Under the pieces are notes generated by a model that saw only the letters and a list, made by a program, of their open reading frames with translations, did no database searches and was not told where the DNA came from. DNA of 64,000 bases from Gemmobacter fulvus (GTDB lineage Bacteria; Pseudomonadota; Alphaproteobacteria; Rhodobacterales; Rhodobacteraceae): positions 1,587,501-1,651,500 of the forward strand of contig NZ_CP076361.1 of NCBI RefSeq assembly GCF_018798885.1, written 5' to 3'. The first letter of the stretch is position 1, and the number at the start of each line of letters is the position of its first letter. Positions 28,963 through 38,706 of the stretch are shown in pieces. A program made the translations under genes and the position numbers.

Positions 28963-30138
28963 ATGAATGAGATCGTCATCCTGTCCGGCGCCCGCACGGC
29001 GATTGGCACCTTCGGCGGCAGCCTGTCTGCCATCGCGCCCATCGACCTTGCGACCCATGTTGCAAAGGCCGCGCTGGAACGGGCCGGGGTGGAGGGCGGC
29101 CAGATCGGCACCACCGTCTTCGGCCATGTCATCAACACCGAACCCCGCGACATGTATCTGAGCCGGGTGGCCGCGATGCAGGCGGGCGTGCCGGAAACGA
29201 CCCCGGCGATGAACGTCAACCGGCTCTGCGGCTCCGGCGCGCAGGCCATCGTTTCGGCCACGCAGGCGCTGATGCTGGGCGACGCCGATTTCGCGCTGGC
29301 GGGCGGGGCAGAGTGCATGAGCCGCGCGCCCTATATCCTGCAAGCGGCGCGCTGGGGGCAGAAAATGGGTGATACCCGCGCGCTTGACATGATGACAGGC
29401 GCGCTCACCTGCCCCTTTGGCACCGGCCATATGGGGGTGACGGCCGAAAATGTCGCGGCGGAACATGGCATCAGCCGCGCCGATCAGGATGCCTTCGCGC
29501 TGGAAAGCCAGATCCGCGCCGCCCATGCCATTGCCGAGGGCCGGTTCAAGGATCAGATCGCCCCGTTCGAGATGCAAAGCCGCAAGGGCACCGTCCGGTT
29601 TGACACGGACGAACATCCCAAGGCCAGTTCGCCCGAGGCGCTTGCTGCGCTGAAAACCGTGTTCCAGAAGGATGGCACGGTTACGGCGGGCAATGCCTCG
29701 GGCATCAATGACGGTGCTGCGGCGCTGGTTCTGGCCCGCGCCGATGCCGCCGCCCGCGCCGGTCTGACACCCCGCGCCCGCATCCTCGGCTATGCTGTGG
29801 CGGGGGTACGGCCTCAGGTGATGGGCATTGGCCCGATCCCGGCAGTGGAGGCGCTGCTGGCCCGCACCGGGCTTGCCCTCTCTGATTTCGACGTGATCGA
29901 GTCGAACGAAGCCTTCGCGGCACAGGCACTGGCCGTCAATCGTGGCCTCGGCCTTGATCCGGCCAAGGTGAACCCGAATGGCGGGGCCATCGCCCTCGGC
30001 CATCCCGTTGGCGCAACCGGGGCCATCGTCACGGTGAAAGCCCTGTATGAGCTGGAGCGGACCGGCGCAAAACGCGCGATCATCACCATGTGCATCGGCG
30101 GTGGTCAGGGCATCGCGCTGGCGATCGAGCGGCTGTAA
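28963..30138 (+). CDS. acetyl-CoA C-acyltransferase (beta-ketothiolase, BktB-like)
   Basis: A 391-residue thiolase. The acyl-accepting cysteine is in NVNRLCGSGAQAI near residue 89, the catalytic histidine in GGAIALGHPVGATGA near 349 and the second cysteine in MCIGGGQGIAL near 379. DVIESNEAFAAQA matches BktB-type enzymes that make or cleave 3-ketoacyl-CoA, used in polyhydroxyalkanoate synthesis or fatty-acid degradation. No phaB or phaC is adjacent, so the pathway is not fixed. AAAGG precedes the ATG. The stop abuts that of the convergent sulfotransferase-like gene. Confidence 0.92.
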   Translation: MNEIVILSGARTAIGTFGGSLSAIAPIDLATHVAKAALERAGVEGGQIGTTVFGHVINTEPRDMYLSRVAAMQAGVPETTPAMNVNRLCGSGAQAIVSATQALMLGDADFALAGGAECMSRAPYILQAARWGQKMGDTRALDMMTGALTCPFGTGHMGVTAENVAAEHGISRADQDAFALESQIRAAHAIAEGRFKDQIAPFEMQSRKGTVRFDTDEHPKASSPEALAALKTVFQKDGTVTAGNASGINDGAAALVLARADAAARAGLTPRARILGYAVAGVRPQVMGIGPIPAVEALLARTGLALSDFDVIESNEAFAAQALAVNRGLGLDPAKVNPNGGAIALGHPVGATGAIVTVKALYELERTGAKRAIITMCIGGGQGIALAIERL

Positions 30139-30972
30139 TCAGGCCGCAACGCCGGGCTGCGCGTCATCCCCGATCAGTGGCGTGCCCAGCGCATAGCGCA
30201 GCTGTTTCGCCGCGTGCAGCGCAGCGCGCAGCTCGGCCCCATTCTCCACCCGGTCAAACGGGCGCGCGGCCTTGTCCTGCCGGATGAAACCGGGTTTGCG
30301 GATCTGGTCGGGCAGCTTTGCGCCCGTGCCAAGATCGGCCAGATGCAGGGCAAGCTCCTGCATCAGCGCCGCCTTGCCCACATTCACGTCCTGCTCATAA
30401 TCCCAGATGCGATAGGGCAGGCCCAGCGCCGTCACATCGGCCAGACGATCTGCGAACCATGCGTCATTGGCCTTTGACCATTCCAGAAACGCATCGGCAT
30501 CCACCCTCACACGCAGGTCGGTCGTGTCCTGATTGGCCCAGCTTTTATGCGTCTGCGCCTTGCAATAGGAGACATAGACATCCAGCCTGCGCCGCGTCAG
30601 GAACGACACCGACACATTCTCGCGTGCCATCAGGGCCGAAAGCTGTTCGGGCGGAAGCTGTCGCGGGAAGACCTTGTAGCTGATCAGCGAGGCCCCCTGC
30701 GCATCCGCATAGGATCGCAACAGATTGACCGCCTGCAACGGATCCTGCTTGAAAAACGCGACCAGCCGCTTGTCGCGCGCACCGTCGATATCATGCCCCA
30801 AGGCCTCGGCGAAATGGGCCAAAAGCGGTGGTTCCCGCACCCCGAACACCGCAGACGGGTTGAAAATCTCGAACAGCCCAAGCGCGCCTTCGATCTGCCG
30901 CACACATTCGCAATAGAAATTTGTCCCATTTCGCGGGCTGGAAATGATGATCATCTCGCGCAAATGGGCCAT
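30139..30972 (-). CDS. Stf0-like sulfotransferase family protein
   Basis: A 277-residue protein. IIISSPRNGTNFYCECV near the N-terminus has the place and form of the 5'-phosphosulfate-binding loop of PAPS sulfotransferases, and VSFLTRRRLDVYVSYCKAQ near residue 145 matches the 3'-phosphate-binding region (RR..D...S). A lipid or sugar sulfotransferase of the Stf0 type is most likely, but substrate and activity are unproven. An upstream TTG at 31026 could extend it, but the ATG at 30972 keeps the loop at the expected distance. No clear ribosome-binding site is visible. Confidence 0.68.
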   Translation of the reverse strand: MAHLREMIIISSPRNGTNFYCECVRQIEGALGLFEIFNPSAVFGVREPPLLAHFAEALGHDIDGARDKRLVAFFKQDPLQAVNLLRSYADAQGASLISYKVFPRQLPPEQLSALMARENVSVSFLTRRRLDVYVSYCKAQTHKSWANQDTTDLRVRVDADAFLEWSKANDAWFADRLADVTALGLPYRIWDYEQDVNVGKAALMQELALHLADLGTGAKLPDQIRKPGFIRQDKAARPFDRVENGAELRAALHAAKQLRYALGTPLIGDDAQPGVAA

Positions 30973-31067
30973 ACGCAGGGGCGGCTTTCTCGGTAAATTG
31001 GGTCGCCCAAGAACGTAAAGGCACAACAGGGGCGGGGCAAGGCATCATTGGCCGCCCGCGCTGCGGA

Positions 31068-33104
31068 TCAGTGCAGCAAGACCTGAACCCGCGCCGAACG
31101 CCCCAAGGCATCAATCACCGACAATGTCACATAGCCGCCGCCCAGCATCGGCAGCAGCGCCTCGCGGTCGCGCAAGCCAAGCCGCAGCGGCACGCCATCA
31201 GCCAGCACGGTGAAGGGGGCCTTGCCGCCACGCAGCCGCAGCAGCAGCGCGCCATCCAGCCGCTCCACCGCCGCGCCATCGGGCGGAAAGGTGACCACCG
31301 GCGCATCCGCGGCCACATCGAACGCCGCCGTGCGTGACCGGAAACGCCGCAGCGGCTGGGGCAGTTCGGCATTGGCCACCAGCAGCGTGGCAGGCGGCGC
31401 AGGCGGCAGCGGGGTCAGGGTGCGGCTGATCCGGCCTATCGCCTGAAACAGCACCGGGGCGGCCAGATCCCCGCCAAAGGCCCCCGGCACCGGCGTGCCA
31501 TCTGCCCGCCCCATCCAGACCCCGACCACATACCGACCGTCAAAACCGATGGCCCACGCATCGCGGTGGCCATAGCTGGTGCCGGTCTTGTAAGCGAGGC
31601 GGTTTTCCGGTGCGCCTGCCGGGGGCGGCAGCCCGGCAAGGATGTCGGCCACCTGCCACGCCGCCACGGCAGAGATCACCCGCTGCCCTTCGGCCCCCGC
31701 CCCGGTATAACGCAGCGGCAGGGCCACGCCACCGCGGGCGATGGCCGCGTAAAGCTGCACCATGTCTTCCAGCGTCACGCCGACGCCGCCCAGACTGATC
31801 GCCAGCCCCGGCTCGTCACCCTTGATGACCGGCGTCATCCCCGCCCGCCGCATCGCCGCAATCAGCCGCGCCGGGCCAAGCGCATCGGTCAGCAGCACCA
31901 CCGGAATGTTCAGCGACAGTTGCAACGCCTCGCGCAGCCGGAGGGTGCCGCGAAACATCTTGTCGAAATTCTGCGGCGCATAGGTGCCAAAAAAATTTAC
32001 CGGGCGGTCGTCTATCATCGTTTCGGGATGGGCCAGCCCTTCATCGAAGGCCAGACCATAGACCAGCGGTTTCAGGGTGCTGCCGGGCGAGCGCAGCGCG
32101 CGGGTCATATCCACGAACCCCTGCCGCTGATCCGCCAGAAACCCGGCAGAGCCGACCGAGGCGAGAACCTCGCCCGACAGGTGATCGGCGGCCAGAATGG
32201 CCACCTGCAACTGATCGCCCTTGCCCGCTACCGCCTCTTTCGCCAGCGCCTCCAGCGCCTTCTGCAAACCGGCATCCAGGGTCAGCTGATGCCGCAGCCC
32301 GCCGGGACCGGCCTTGCTGATCCGGTCTGCCAGATGCGGTGCCAGCATCGGCACCGGCTTGCGGGCAGTTGGCACCGGCTCGCCGGTGGTCGCCTCGGCC
32401 TCTTCGGCGCTGATCACCCCGTCGCGCAGCGCCCGCGCCAGCACCCGTTCGCGCGCCGCCACCGCACGGGCCACCTGCCGGTCGGGGCGGCGGCTTTCGG
32501 GCGCTTGCGGAATGGCCACCAGCAGCGCCGCCTCGGCCGGTGTCAGCCGCAACGGCTCTTTGCCGAAATAGGCAAGGCTGGCGGCGCGCACGCCTTCAAG
32601 ATTGCCACCAAAGGGCGCAAGATGCAGATAAAGTTGCAGGATCTGATCTTTGTCCAGCCGCTGTTCCAGCGCCAGCGCCACCCGCATCTGCCGCAGTTTG
32701 CCCGCCACCTTGCCGGTGCCGCTTTCCTCCAGCAACCGCGCCACCTGCATGGTCAGCGTCGATCCGCCCGATACCACCCGCCCATGCCGCACCGCTTGCG
32801 CCACCGCCCGCAGCATGGAGCGCCAATCCACCCCCGGATGCCGCCAGAAGCGTTTGTCCTCATAGGCGACCAGCATGTCGATATAATCGGCATCGACCTG
32901 ATCGGGGGCCACGGCCATGCGCCAGCGCCCGTCCGCCACGGTATAGGCGCGCAGCAGGGTGCCGTTGCGGTCCACCACCTCGACCGAGGTGGGCAGGGTC
33001 AACGGCGGCAGTTCGGTTGCCGCCACCCAGTCGCGCCCGCTGTCACAGGCAAAGGCCGCCACCCAAAGGGCAGCGGCCAAAGCCAGAGGCCAACGCGCGC
33101 GCAT
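31068..33104 (-). CDS. pbpC: penicillin-binding protein 1C
   Basis: A 678-residue class A PBP. A short N-terminal hydrophobic segment anchors it in the inner membrane. The glycosyltransferase domain has YEDKRFWRHPGVDW near residue 82 and SGGSTLTMQVARLL near 115. The transpeptidase domain has the active serine in LRSPGSTLKPLVYGLA (S-x-x-K) near 345, an SLN motif (LQLSLNIPVV) and KTGTSYG near 515. A C-terminal BiPBP_C domain closes it. Its ATG overlaps the alpha-2-macroglobulin stop (TGATG), the usual pairing, and the two are thought to act together in wall repair after attack. Confidence 0.92.
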   Translation of the reverse strand: MRARWPLALAAALWVAAFACDSGRDWVAATELPPLTLPTSVEVVDRNGTLLRAYTVADGRWRMAVAPDQVDADYIDMLVAYEDKRFWRHPGVDWRSMLRAVAQAVRHGRVVSGGSTLTMQVARLLEESGTGKVAGKLRQMRVALALEQRLDKDQILQLYLHLAPFGGNLEGVRAASLAYFGKEPLRLTPAEAALLVAIPQAPESRRPDRQVARAVAARERVLARALRDGVISAEEAEATTGEPVPTARKPVPMLAPHLADRISKAGPGGLRHQLTLDAGLQKALEALAKEAVAGKGDQLQVAILAADHLSGEVLASVGSAGFLADQRQGFVDMTRALRSPGSTLKPLVYGLAFDEGLAHPETMIDDRPVNFFGTYAPQNFDKMFRGTLRLREALQLSLNIPVVLLTDALGPARLIAAMRRAGMTPVIKGDEPGLAISLGGVGVTLEDMVQLYAAIARGGVALPLRYTGAGAEGQRVISAVAAWQVADILAGLPPPAGAPENRLAYKTGTSYGHRDAWAIGFDGRYVVGVWMGRADGTPVPGAFGGDLAAPVLFQAIGRISRTLTPLPPAPPATLLVANAELPQPLRRFRSRTAAFDVAADAPVVTFPPDGAAVERLDGALLLRLRGGKAPFTVLADGVPLRLGLRDREALLPMLGGGYVTLSVIDALGRSARVQVLLH

Positions 33105-36100
33105 CACTCGGCAATCGTGATCCGGCCGGTCTCCGACCGCGCCCGGTAATCCGGGCGATACATATCCTCGACCGAGGCGGCGGGGTGGCGGAAGGTTCCG
33201 GGCGAAATCGCCCGCACCACATAGGCCAGCCGGAACGGCGCATTGTCATAGCGGTCAATCGCGGTCAGGAAGCGGTCCTGCCGGAATTCGCTATGCGCCG
33301 CGTCGACCTCCAGCCCCAGCCAGTCCAGCGCCGAAACCGCCCCGCCGCCGATCAGGTTCGGGTTGTCGATCTCGAACCCGGCGGGCAGCGGATCGGCCAC
33401 CATCAGCCGCGCCTCGCCCTTGCCGAAGGGCGTCACCTCCAGCACTGTCACCAGCCGGGTGCCCACCACCAGATCATCCAGCGAGGCGGGTTCCCCGTCC
33501 AGCGTGTAGTAGCTGCGGGTGATCGCATAACCATTGCCGCCAGCGGCCACCGGCTCGGACGGCACGCCATAGGTGGTGACGGTCAAGGCGGTTTTCGCGC
33601 CATTGTTCTTCACCACAACCGGGGCGCTGGCATCATTGGCGACCCGGACCAGAGGCCCCGAGGCCGCCGCGCCATTCAGCGTCACATCCGCCCCGCCGCC
33701 ATCAATCAGCGCGTTGGAGGCCAGCAAGGTCCACACGCTTTCCTGCGTGGACAGCGCCCCCGCCGTGGCGATGCGGTTGGTCAGCGCCTCGCGGTCCACC
33801 GCCTCGGAGCCGGATTCCACCGCCAGCGTCAGCACCGCCGCCGCATCGCGGAACGCCGTGCCATAATCGGCACGGAACAGTTGCGCCGTATCGGCCTGTG
33901 CCGCATCCAGCCGCGCCTGCGCCTTGCGGAACATCGCATCCGCGCGCGACGGATCGCCGTAAGAGGCCAGCGCCGCGCCCAGTTGTGCCTGCGCCAAGGG
34001 CGTGCTGAACGCATCGCCCTTCACGTCGGCATAATATCGCAGATCGCCCACCGCCGCAGCCCCTTCACGCGCCAGCACCAGCAGCGCATAGGCCAGCGCC
34101 TCGCCCCCAGCATCGAAATCGGTCTGGTAATTCACCTGATTTCTGAGGTTGTCCAAGGCATTGCGGAACGCCTGATCCGGCACCGCATATCCTTGCGCCC
34201 GCGCCCGGCTGAGGAAATCGGTGACATAGGCATCAAGCCACATATCGCCGGTGGCCGGTTGCCACAGGCCAAACGCGCCTTCGGCGCTTTGGTTCTGCAG
34301 CACTTCGGTCACCGCCTGTTCGATGCGCAGGCTGATATTGTCAGCGCCTTTCAACTGCATCGCCTGCGCCACCTGATCGAAGTAGATCAGCGGCAGCGCG
34401 CGGGAGGTGATCTGTTCGGTGCAGCCATAGGGATAGCGGTCCAGCGCCTGCAACAGCCCCGGCGCATTCAGCCGGGCAATCGGCCCGATCGCCATGCTTG
34501 CCGATCCGGTGCCGGGGATCAGCCCGGCAAAGACATTGGCATCAAAGGTGAACTCCTGCCCCGGCTCCAGATCAAAGCGGCTGATCCGGGCAATCTCCGG
34601 GTCGTTCGACTGCACCGGCAGCATCAACGTCTTGACCAGTTCCTTGCCGTCCGGCGTGGTCAGGCGCACGCTGATCTGGTGCAGGCCCGCCGCATCCGCC
34701 GTCACCGGCACGGCAATCACCGCCTTGGCCTTTTCGCCCAGATCAACCTCGGTCGGGGCGGTGCCCAGCGTCACACCCTGCCCCGTCACCGCCAGCGCCA
34801 TCTTGCCCGCAGGCCCGGTGGCATGAACGATTTCCAGCAGCACCCGGCTTTCATCCCCCGGTGCCATGAAGCGCGGCAAGGAGGCTGTGACCACCACCGG
34901 ATCACGCACCAGAACCTCGGCCTCGGCCTGCCCGACACCCTTGCCGGACCACGCCACCGCCATCAGCTTGACCGTGCCATTGAAGGCCGGCAGATCAAAG
35001 CTGGCCCGAGCGTAGCCATCGGCCCCAACCGCAACCGGGCCGGTGAAATAGGCCACCAGCTCTTCGGTGGGCGGTGGCGCTTGCAGGCGCGCCTGCGCGC
35101 CCGCATCCCCGCCCGAGCGCACCTGACCTTCGGCCCCATTCAGCCCGTCGATCAACCGCCCATAGACATCGCGGATCCCGACGCCCAGCTTGCGCTGGCC
35201 GAAATAATGGCCCGCAGGATCCGGTGACTTGAAGCCGGTCAGGTTCAGGATGCCCAGATCCACCGCCGCCAGCGTGACGAAGGCCGCATCGCCTTCGGCC
35301 ACGCCATCCACCTTCACCGCAACCTCCACCGGCCCGCGCGGCGCAGCCTCTGCCGGGGCTTCAACCGAGACGGCGAGCCTGGCGGCCCCCGGATCAATCG
35401 CGGCATGGGTCAGCCCCAGCGCCCGCGCCGGATTGCGCCCCGCCGCCACATCCATCGGCCGCAGCACCGAGGCGGTGACGTAAACACCCGCGCCCCAGTC
35501 ATCCGTCACCGGCAGATCAATCAGGTTTTCACCCTCGGTCACGTCGACCGCCTGCATCGACACCAGACGGTTCGACATCACCATCACAAGCGCCGTGCCG
35601 GGCGCACGCGGCACCAGCCGCAGTTTCGCGGTCTCGCCCGGTTTGTAGGCAGGTTTGTCCAGCGAAAGCTCCAGCGTATCCGGGCTTTCCGAGGCATCGG
35701 CGGGGGCATACCAGCCCGCATAGAAACTGGTGGAGGTTTCGGCAGGGGTGCCATCCACCCGGCTCACAGCCAGTTCATATTCGCCCCATTGCACCGGGGC
35801 CGAAATCGCCACCGGCTCCGCGCCCAGATCGGCCTTGCCCTCGGCAATGCGGGTGCGGGTGGTGACGGGTTCCCAGTTCCAGTTGCCCGAATACTGATAC
35901 CACTGATAGGTGGTTTCCACCCGCGTCAGCTCCCACGCCACCTGCATCGGGGTCGGGGCCTCATCGGCACCAATACCGATCAGCTGAAACCGTGCCTCGG
36001 CCCCTTCGGACACAACGCCGTCGAACATCGGCTTTACGCCGATCATCGGCGCAGAGGGCGTCAGGATCTTGTCCACCCGCCGTTCCACCGGGCGGCCCGA

Positions 36101-38536
36101 GCCTTCGGCGATGCGCAGCGTCACCCGCGCCTCCAGCGGGCGACCGGGGTCTTCCACCTCGGGCAGCGGCGCGCTGACCACGGCCTTGCCTGCCGCATCG
36201 GTGCGGGTGCCGCCCATGATGCTTTCCATCCGCGCATCGAAGGGCAAATCATGGCGGCCAAACACATAGCCGGGGAACTTGGGCAGGCCTTGGGCAGCGC
36301 GCAACAGCACCTCGCCTTCAATTGCCAGATCGGCCCCCGGCGCGCCGAACAGATAGCGCGCCTCGACCGCAATCTGCGGCACATCACCCAGCTTCACCGA
36401 CCCGTCCAGCGCCAGCGTGTAATCAATGCGTTCCGGCAGGAAATCCTCGACCAGGAAGGTTTGCGAGGTCAGCGGCTCCGCCTCCACATCCGCCAGAACC
36501 TCCAGCCGCCACACACCGCGCGGGGCCGACCCGGCAATCGGCAGGGCAAACACATGGCCGCCCTTGCCGCCATCCGCCGCCTGCAGGCGGCTGTATTCCA
36601 CGCCGTCCGGGCGTTTCAGGATCGCGGTCAGCGGCAGGCCTTCGATTGCCCCCGCCTGCGCATCCCGGGCCAGTGCCGTGGCATAGACGGTTTCCCCGGC
36701 GCGGTAGGCCCCCCGGTCGGTGGTCAGAAACACATCCAGCGGCGGCGCAGGTTCGCGGCCTTCCACGCCACGGTCCGACAGATCGAATTCCGGGTCGGTC
36801 AGCGACAGGAAGGCGATGTCGCCTTCACCTTCGCGCACCACCACCATGGCCGGGGCCGCCCCGCCGGTGCCACGCGCCAGTCCGGCATCAAAGCGGGCAT
36901 AGCCCTGATCATCGGTCTGCGCCGTGCCCAGCACCGCATTGGCCCGGCTCAGCAATTCCACCGTCACACCGGCCTTGGCCTCTGCCGAGGCAAGGCTGCG
37001 CACGATCACATGCAGCCCGTCGGTGCCAGAGAGCGTGGTCAGGCCCAGATCGGAGATCACGAACCACTGCCAGGCCGCAGGCACCACATAGGGGTCCACC
37101 CCCGGCACCGAGGCTTTCAGCGCATAAATCCCGGCAGGCAGGCCCTTGATCGCCTCGGCCAGCGGCAGACGGGTGGTCACGTCGCGGTTGACCTCCATCG
37201 CCACGCTGCCCGCGCCGGTCCACAATTCTTCGCCGACATCGCCGGTAAAGCCGGATTCCTGATATTCCATCATCGGCCAGCCAAAATAGCTGTTCTGCAC
37301 AGACCGCAACAGGTTGCGGTCAGATACGCGGAACAACACCAGATCCAGCTTTTCGGTATTTACCGTTTCAACCGGCAGCGCCGCCTGATCTGATTTCGGC
37401 AGCACATAGGCCCGCCCGGGGAAGCGCACTCCGGGCTGGCGGTCGCGCACATAGGACGTCAGCGTGACCGATTTCACCAGCACCTGCCCATCCGCCGAAG
37501 GCAGCCCCTCGCGGAAGGTCAGCTGATAGCGTTTGCCATGCTGCACCCCTTCGACACAAAGCTGCCGCCAGCCTCCCGGCGCGACCGACAGACCCGGTTC
37601 CGGCAATTGCACGAAGGGGGTGTAATCCAGCCCCGCCTCCACCAGATTTTCTGACAGATTCACACAGATGCGCGGGCGGGCATTGTCGGATTGCACATCG
37701 GTTTCCAGCACGCGGAAGCCGTATTTTCCGGCGGCATCGTCCAGCAGGGCGGCGGTTTCATCGCGCGGTTGCAGATCCTGCGCCAGACGCAGTGCCTTGA
37801 CCATGTCATTGCCACGGCCCGTCTGTTCCAATGCAAAGGCCATCTGCACCAAGGCATTGTGGCGCAGCGCCTTGTTCGCGCCGCGCAGATAGGCGTTGGT
37901 CGCCGCCCGCAGCGCACGGGCGCGCAGATCGCTCTGATCGCCCTGCTGTGCCTCGGCCGCCGCCAGCATCAGCCGGGCGTATTCGGTCCAGGCATCCGCC
38001 GAATCTTCCACATTGACCGCCGCCCCGGCAAAGTTGCTGGCCGACAGCAGATCGCCCTGCGCCTCCATATCGCGGGCGGATTGCAGATGTTCGGCCTCGC
38101 TCCATTGGCCGGAAGTGTGCTGATTGGCCAGATCCCTGGCCTGTGCCAGCGCCATGGCAAAATCATCGTCGGACAGGAAAGCAAGCTCGGCCTTGCGCTC
38201 GGGTGCTGCGGCCAGAACGTTGGCATCCGTGATCACCAGCCGCCCGGAAAACGCGCCCTGATAAAACGCCTCTGCGCCCGGATCGGCCTTGGGAAAACAC
38301 GAGCCGTTGCGTGTGTTGAAGGTGAAATGCGTGCAATTCTGATCCGCCATGCAGGCGCGTTCGCAGGCGTCGATTGTGGTATCCAGCTGGGTCGACAGAT
38401 CCCCGCCCGGCAGATCGGCATCCTGGCTCAGCACAAACCGCTTGGCCGGAATCACCTCTTCGGCCCAGGCCATTCCGGTCAGTGCGGGCGCACAGACCAA
38501 AAGCCCAACAAAAAACGCCCGGCTGAATGCACGCAT
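33104..38536 (-). CDS. bacterial alpha-2-macroglobulin with N-terminal PAN domain
   Basis: An 1810-residue exported protease-trapping protein. A signal peptide ends near AWAEE. A PAN/apple domain with paired cysteines (CERACMADQNCTHFTFNTRNGSCF, residues 58-81) follows, then the MG-type beta-domains and, near residue 1365, YGCTEQITSRALP, the CxEQ thioester motif. The thioester reacts with attacking proteases and tethers them. The N-terminus has a plain signal without an early lipobox cysteine, so it looks periplasmic rather than lipid-anchored. GAGGAG precedes the ATG. It is coupled to pbpC. Confidence 0.93.
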   Translation of the reverse strand: MRAFSRAFFVGLLVCAPALTGMAWAEEVIPAKRFVLSQDADLPGGDLSTQLDTTIDACERACMADQNCTHFTFNTRNGSCFPKADPGAEAFYQGAFSGRLVITDANVLAAAPERKAELAFLSDDDFAMALAQARDLANQHTSGQWSEAEHLQSARDMEAQGDLLSASNFAGAAVNVEDSADAWTEYARLMLAAAEAQQGDQSDLRARALRAATNAYLRGANKALRHNALVQMAFALEQTGRGNDMVKALRLAQDLQPRDETAALLDDAAGKYGFRVLETDVQSDNARPRICVNLSENLVEAGLDYTPFVQLPEPGLSVAPGGWRQLCVEGVQHGKRYQLTFREGLPSADGQVLVKSVTLTSYVRDRQPGVRFPGRAYVLPKSDQAALPVETVNTEKLDLVLFRVSDRNLLRSVQNSYFGWPMMEYQESGFTGDVGEELWTGAGSVAMEVNRDVTTRLPLAEAIKGLPAGIYALKASVPGVDPYVVPAAWQWFVISDLGLTTLSGTDGLHVIVRSLASAEAKAGVTVELLSRANAVLGTAQTDDQGYARFDAGLARGTGGAAPAMVVVREGEGDIAFLSLTDPEFDLSDRGVEGREPAPPLDVFLTTDRGAYRAGETVYATALARDAQAGAIEGLPLTAILKRPDGVEYSRLQAADGGKGGHVFALPIAGSAPRGVWRLEVLADVEAEPLTSQTFLVEDFLPERIDYTLALDGSVKLGDVPQIAVEARYLFGAPGADLAIEGEVLLRAAQGLPKFPGYVFGRHDLPFDARMESIMGGTRTDAAGKAVVSAPLPEVEDPGRPLEARVTLRIAEGSGRPVERRVDKILTPSAPMIGVKPMFDGVVSEGAEARFQLIGIGADEAPTPMQVAWELTRVETTYQWYQYSGNWNWEPVTTRTRIAEGKADLGAEPVAISAPVQWGEYELAVSRVDGTPAETSTSFYAGWYAPADASESPDTLELSLDKPAYKPGETAKLRLVPRAPGTALVMVMSNRLVSMQAVDVTEGENLIDLPVTDDWGAGVYVTASVLRPMDVAAGRNPARALGLTHAAIDPGAARLAVSVEAPAEAAPRGPVEVAVKVDGVAEGDAAFVTLAAVDLGILNLTGFKSPDPAGHYFGQRKLGVGIRDVYGRLIDGLNGAEGQVRSGGDAGAQARLQAPPPTEELVAYFTGPVAVGADGYARASFDLPAFNGTVKLMAVAWSGKGVGQAEAEVLVRDPVVVTASLPRFMAPGDESRVLLEIVHATGPAGKMALAVTGQGVTLGTAPTEVDLGEKAKAVIAVPVTADAAGLHQISVRLTTPDGKELVKTLMLPVQSNDPEIARISRFDLEPGQEFTFDANVFAGLIPGTGSASMAIGPIARLNAPGLLQALDRYPYGCTEQITSRALPLIYFDQVAQAMQLKGADNISLRIEQAVTEVLQNQSAEGAFGLWQPATGDMWLDAYVTDFLSRARAQGYAVPDQAFRNALDNLRNQVNYQTDFDAGGEALAYALLVLAREGAAAVGDLRYYADVKGDAFSTPLAQAQLGAALASYGDPSRADAMFRKAQARLDAAQADTAQLFRADYGTAFRDAAAVLTLAVESGSEAVDREALTNRIATAGALSTQESVWTLLASNALIDGGGADVTLNGAAASGPLVRVANDASAPVVVKNNGAKTALTVTTYGVPSEPVAAGGNGYAITRSYYTLDGEPASLDDLVVGTRLVTVLEVTPFGKGEARLMVADPLPAGFEIDNPNLIGGGAVSALDWLGLEVDAAHSEFRQDRFLTAIDRYDNAPFRLAYVVRAISPGTFRHPAASVEDMYRPDYRARSETGRITIAE

Positions 38537-38706
38537 CGAAAAATCTCCTCAAAGAGTTGCGCGGATGCTGCCACGCCCGCCCTGTTCACGCAATGACAAG
38601 CACGCCGCCGTTCCTGATTTGATCGCGTTAAGTTTTGTTTCACGATGTTGCGCCAGCTTGACCAAAACGCCGAATCCACAGGGGGCTCGGGCAGATCGGG
38701 TAACGG

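Noticed and set aside
35405-37393. Long forward-strand open frame
   Set aside because: Antisense to the alpha-2-macroglobulin gene, with shadow-type composition and no motifs.
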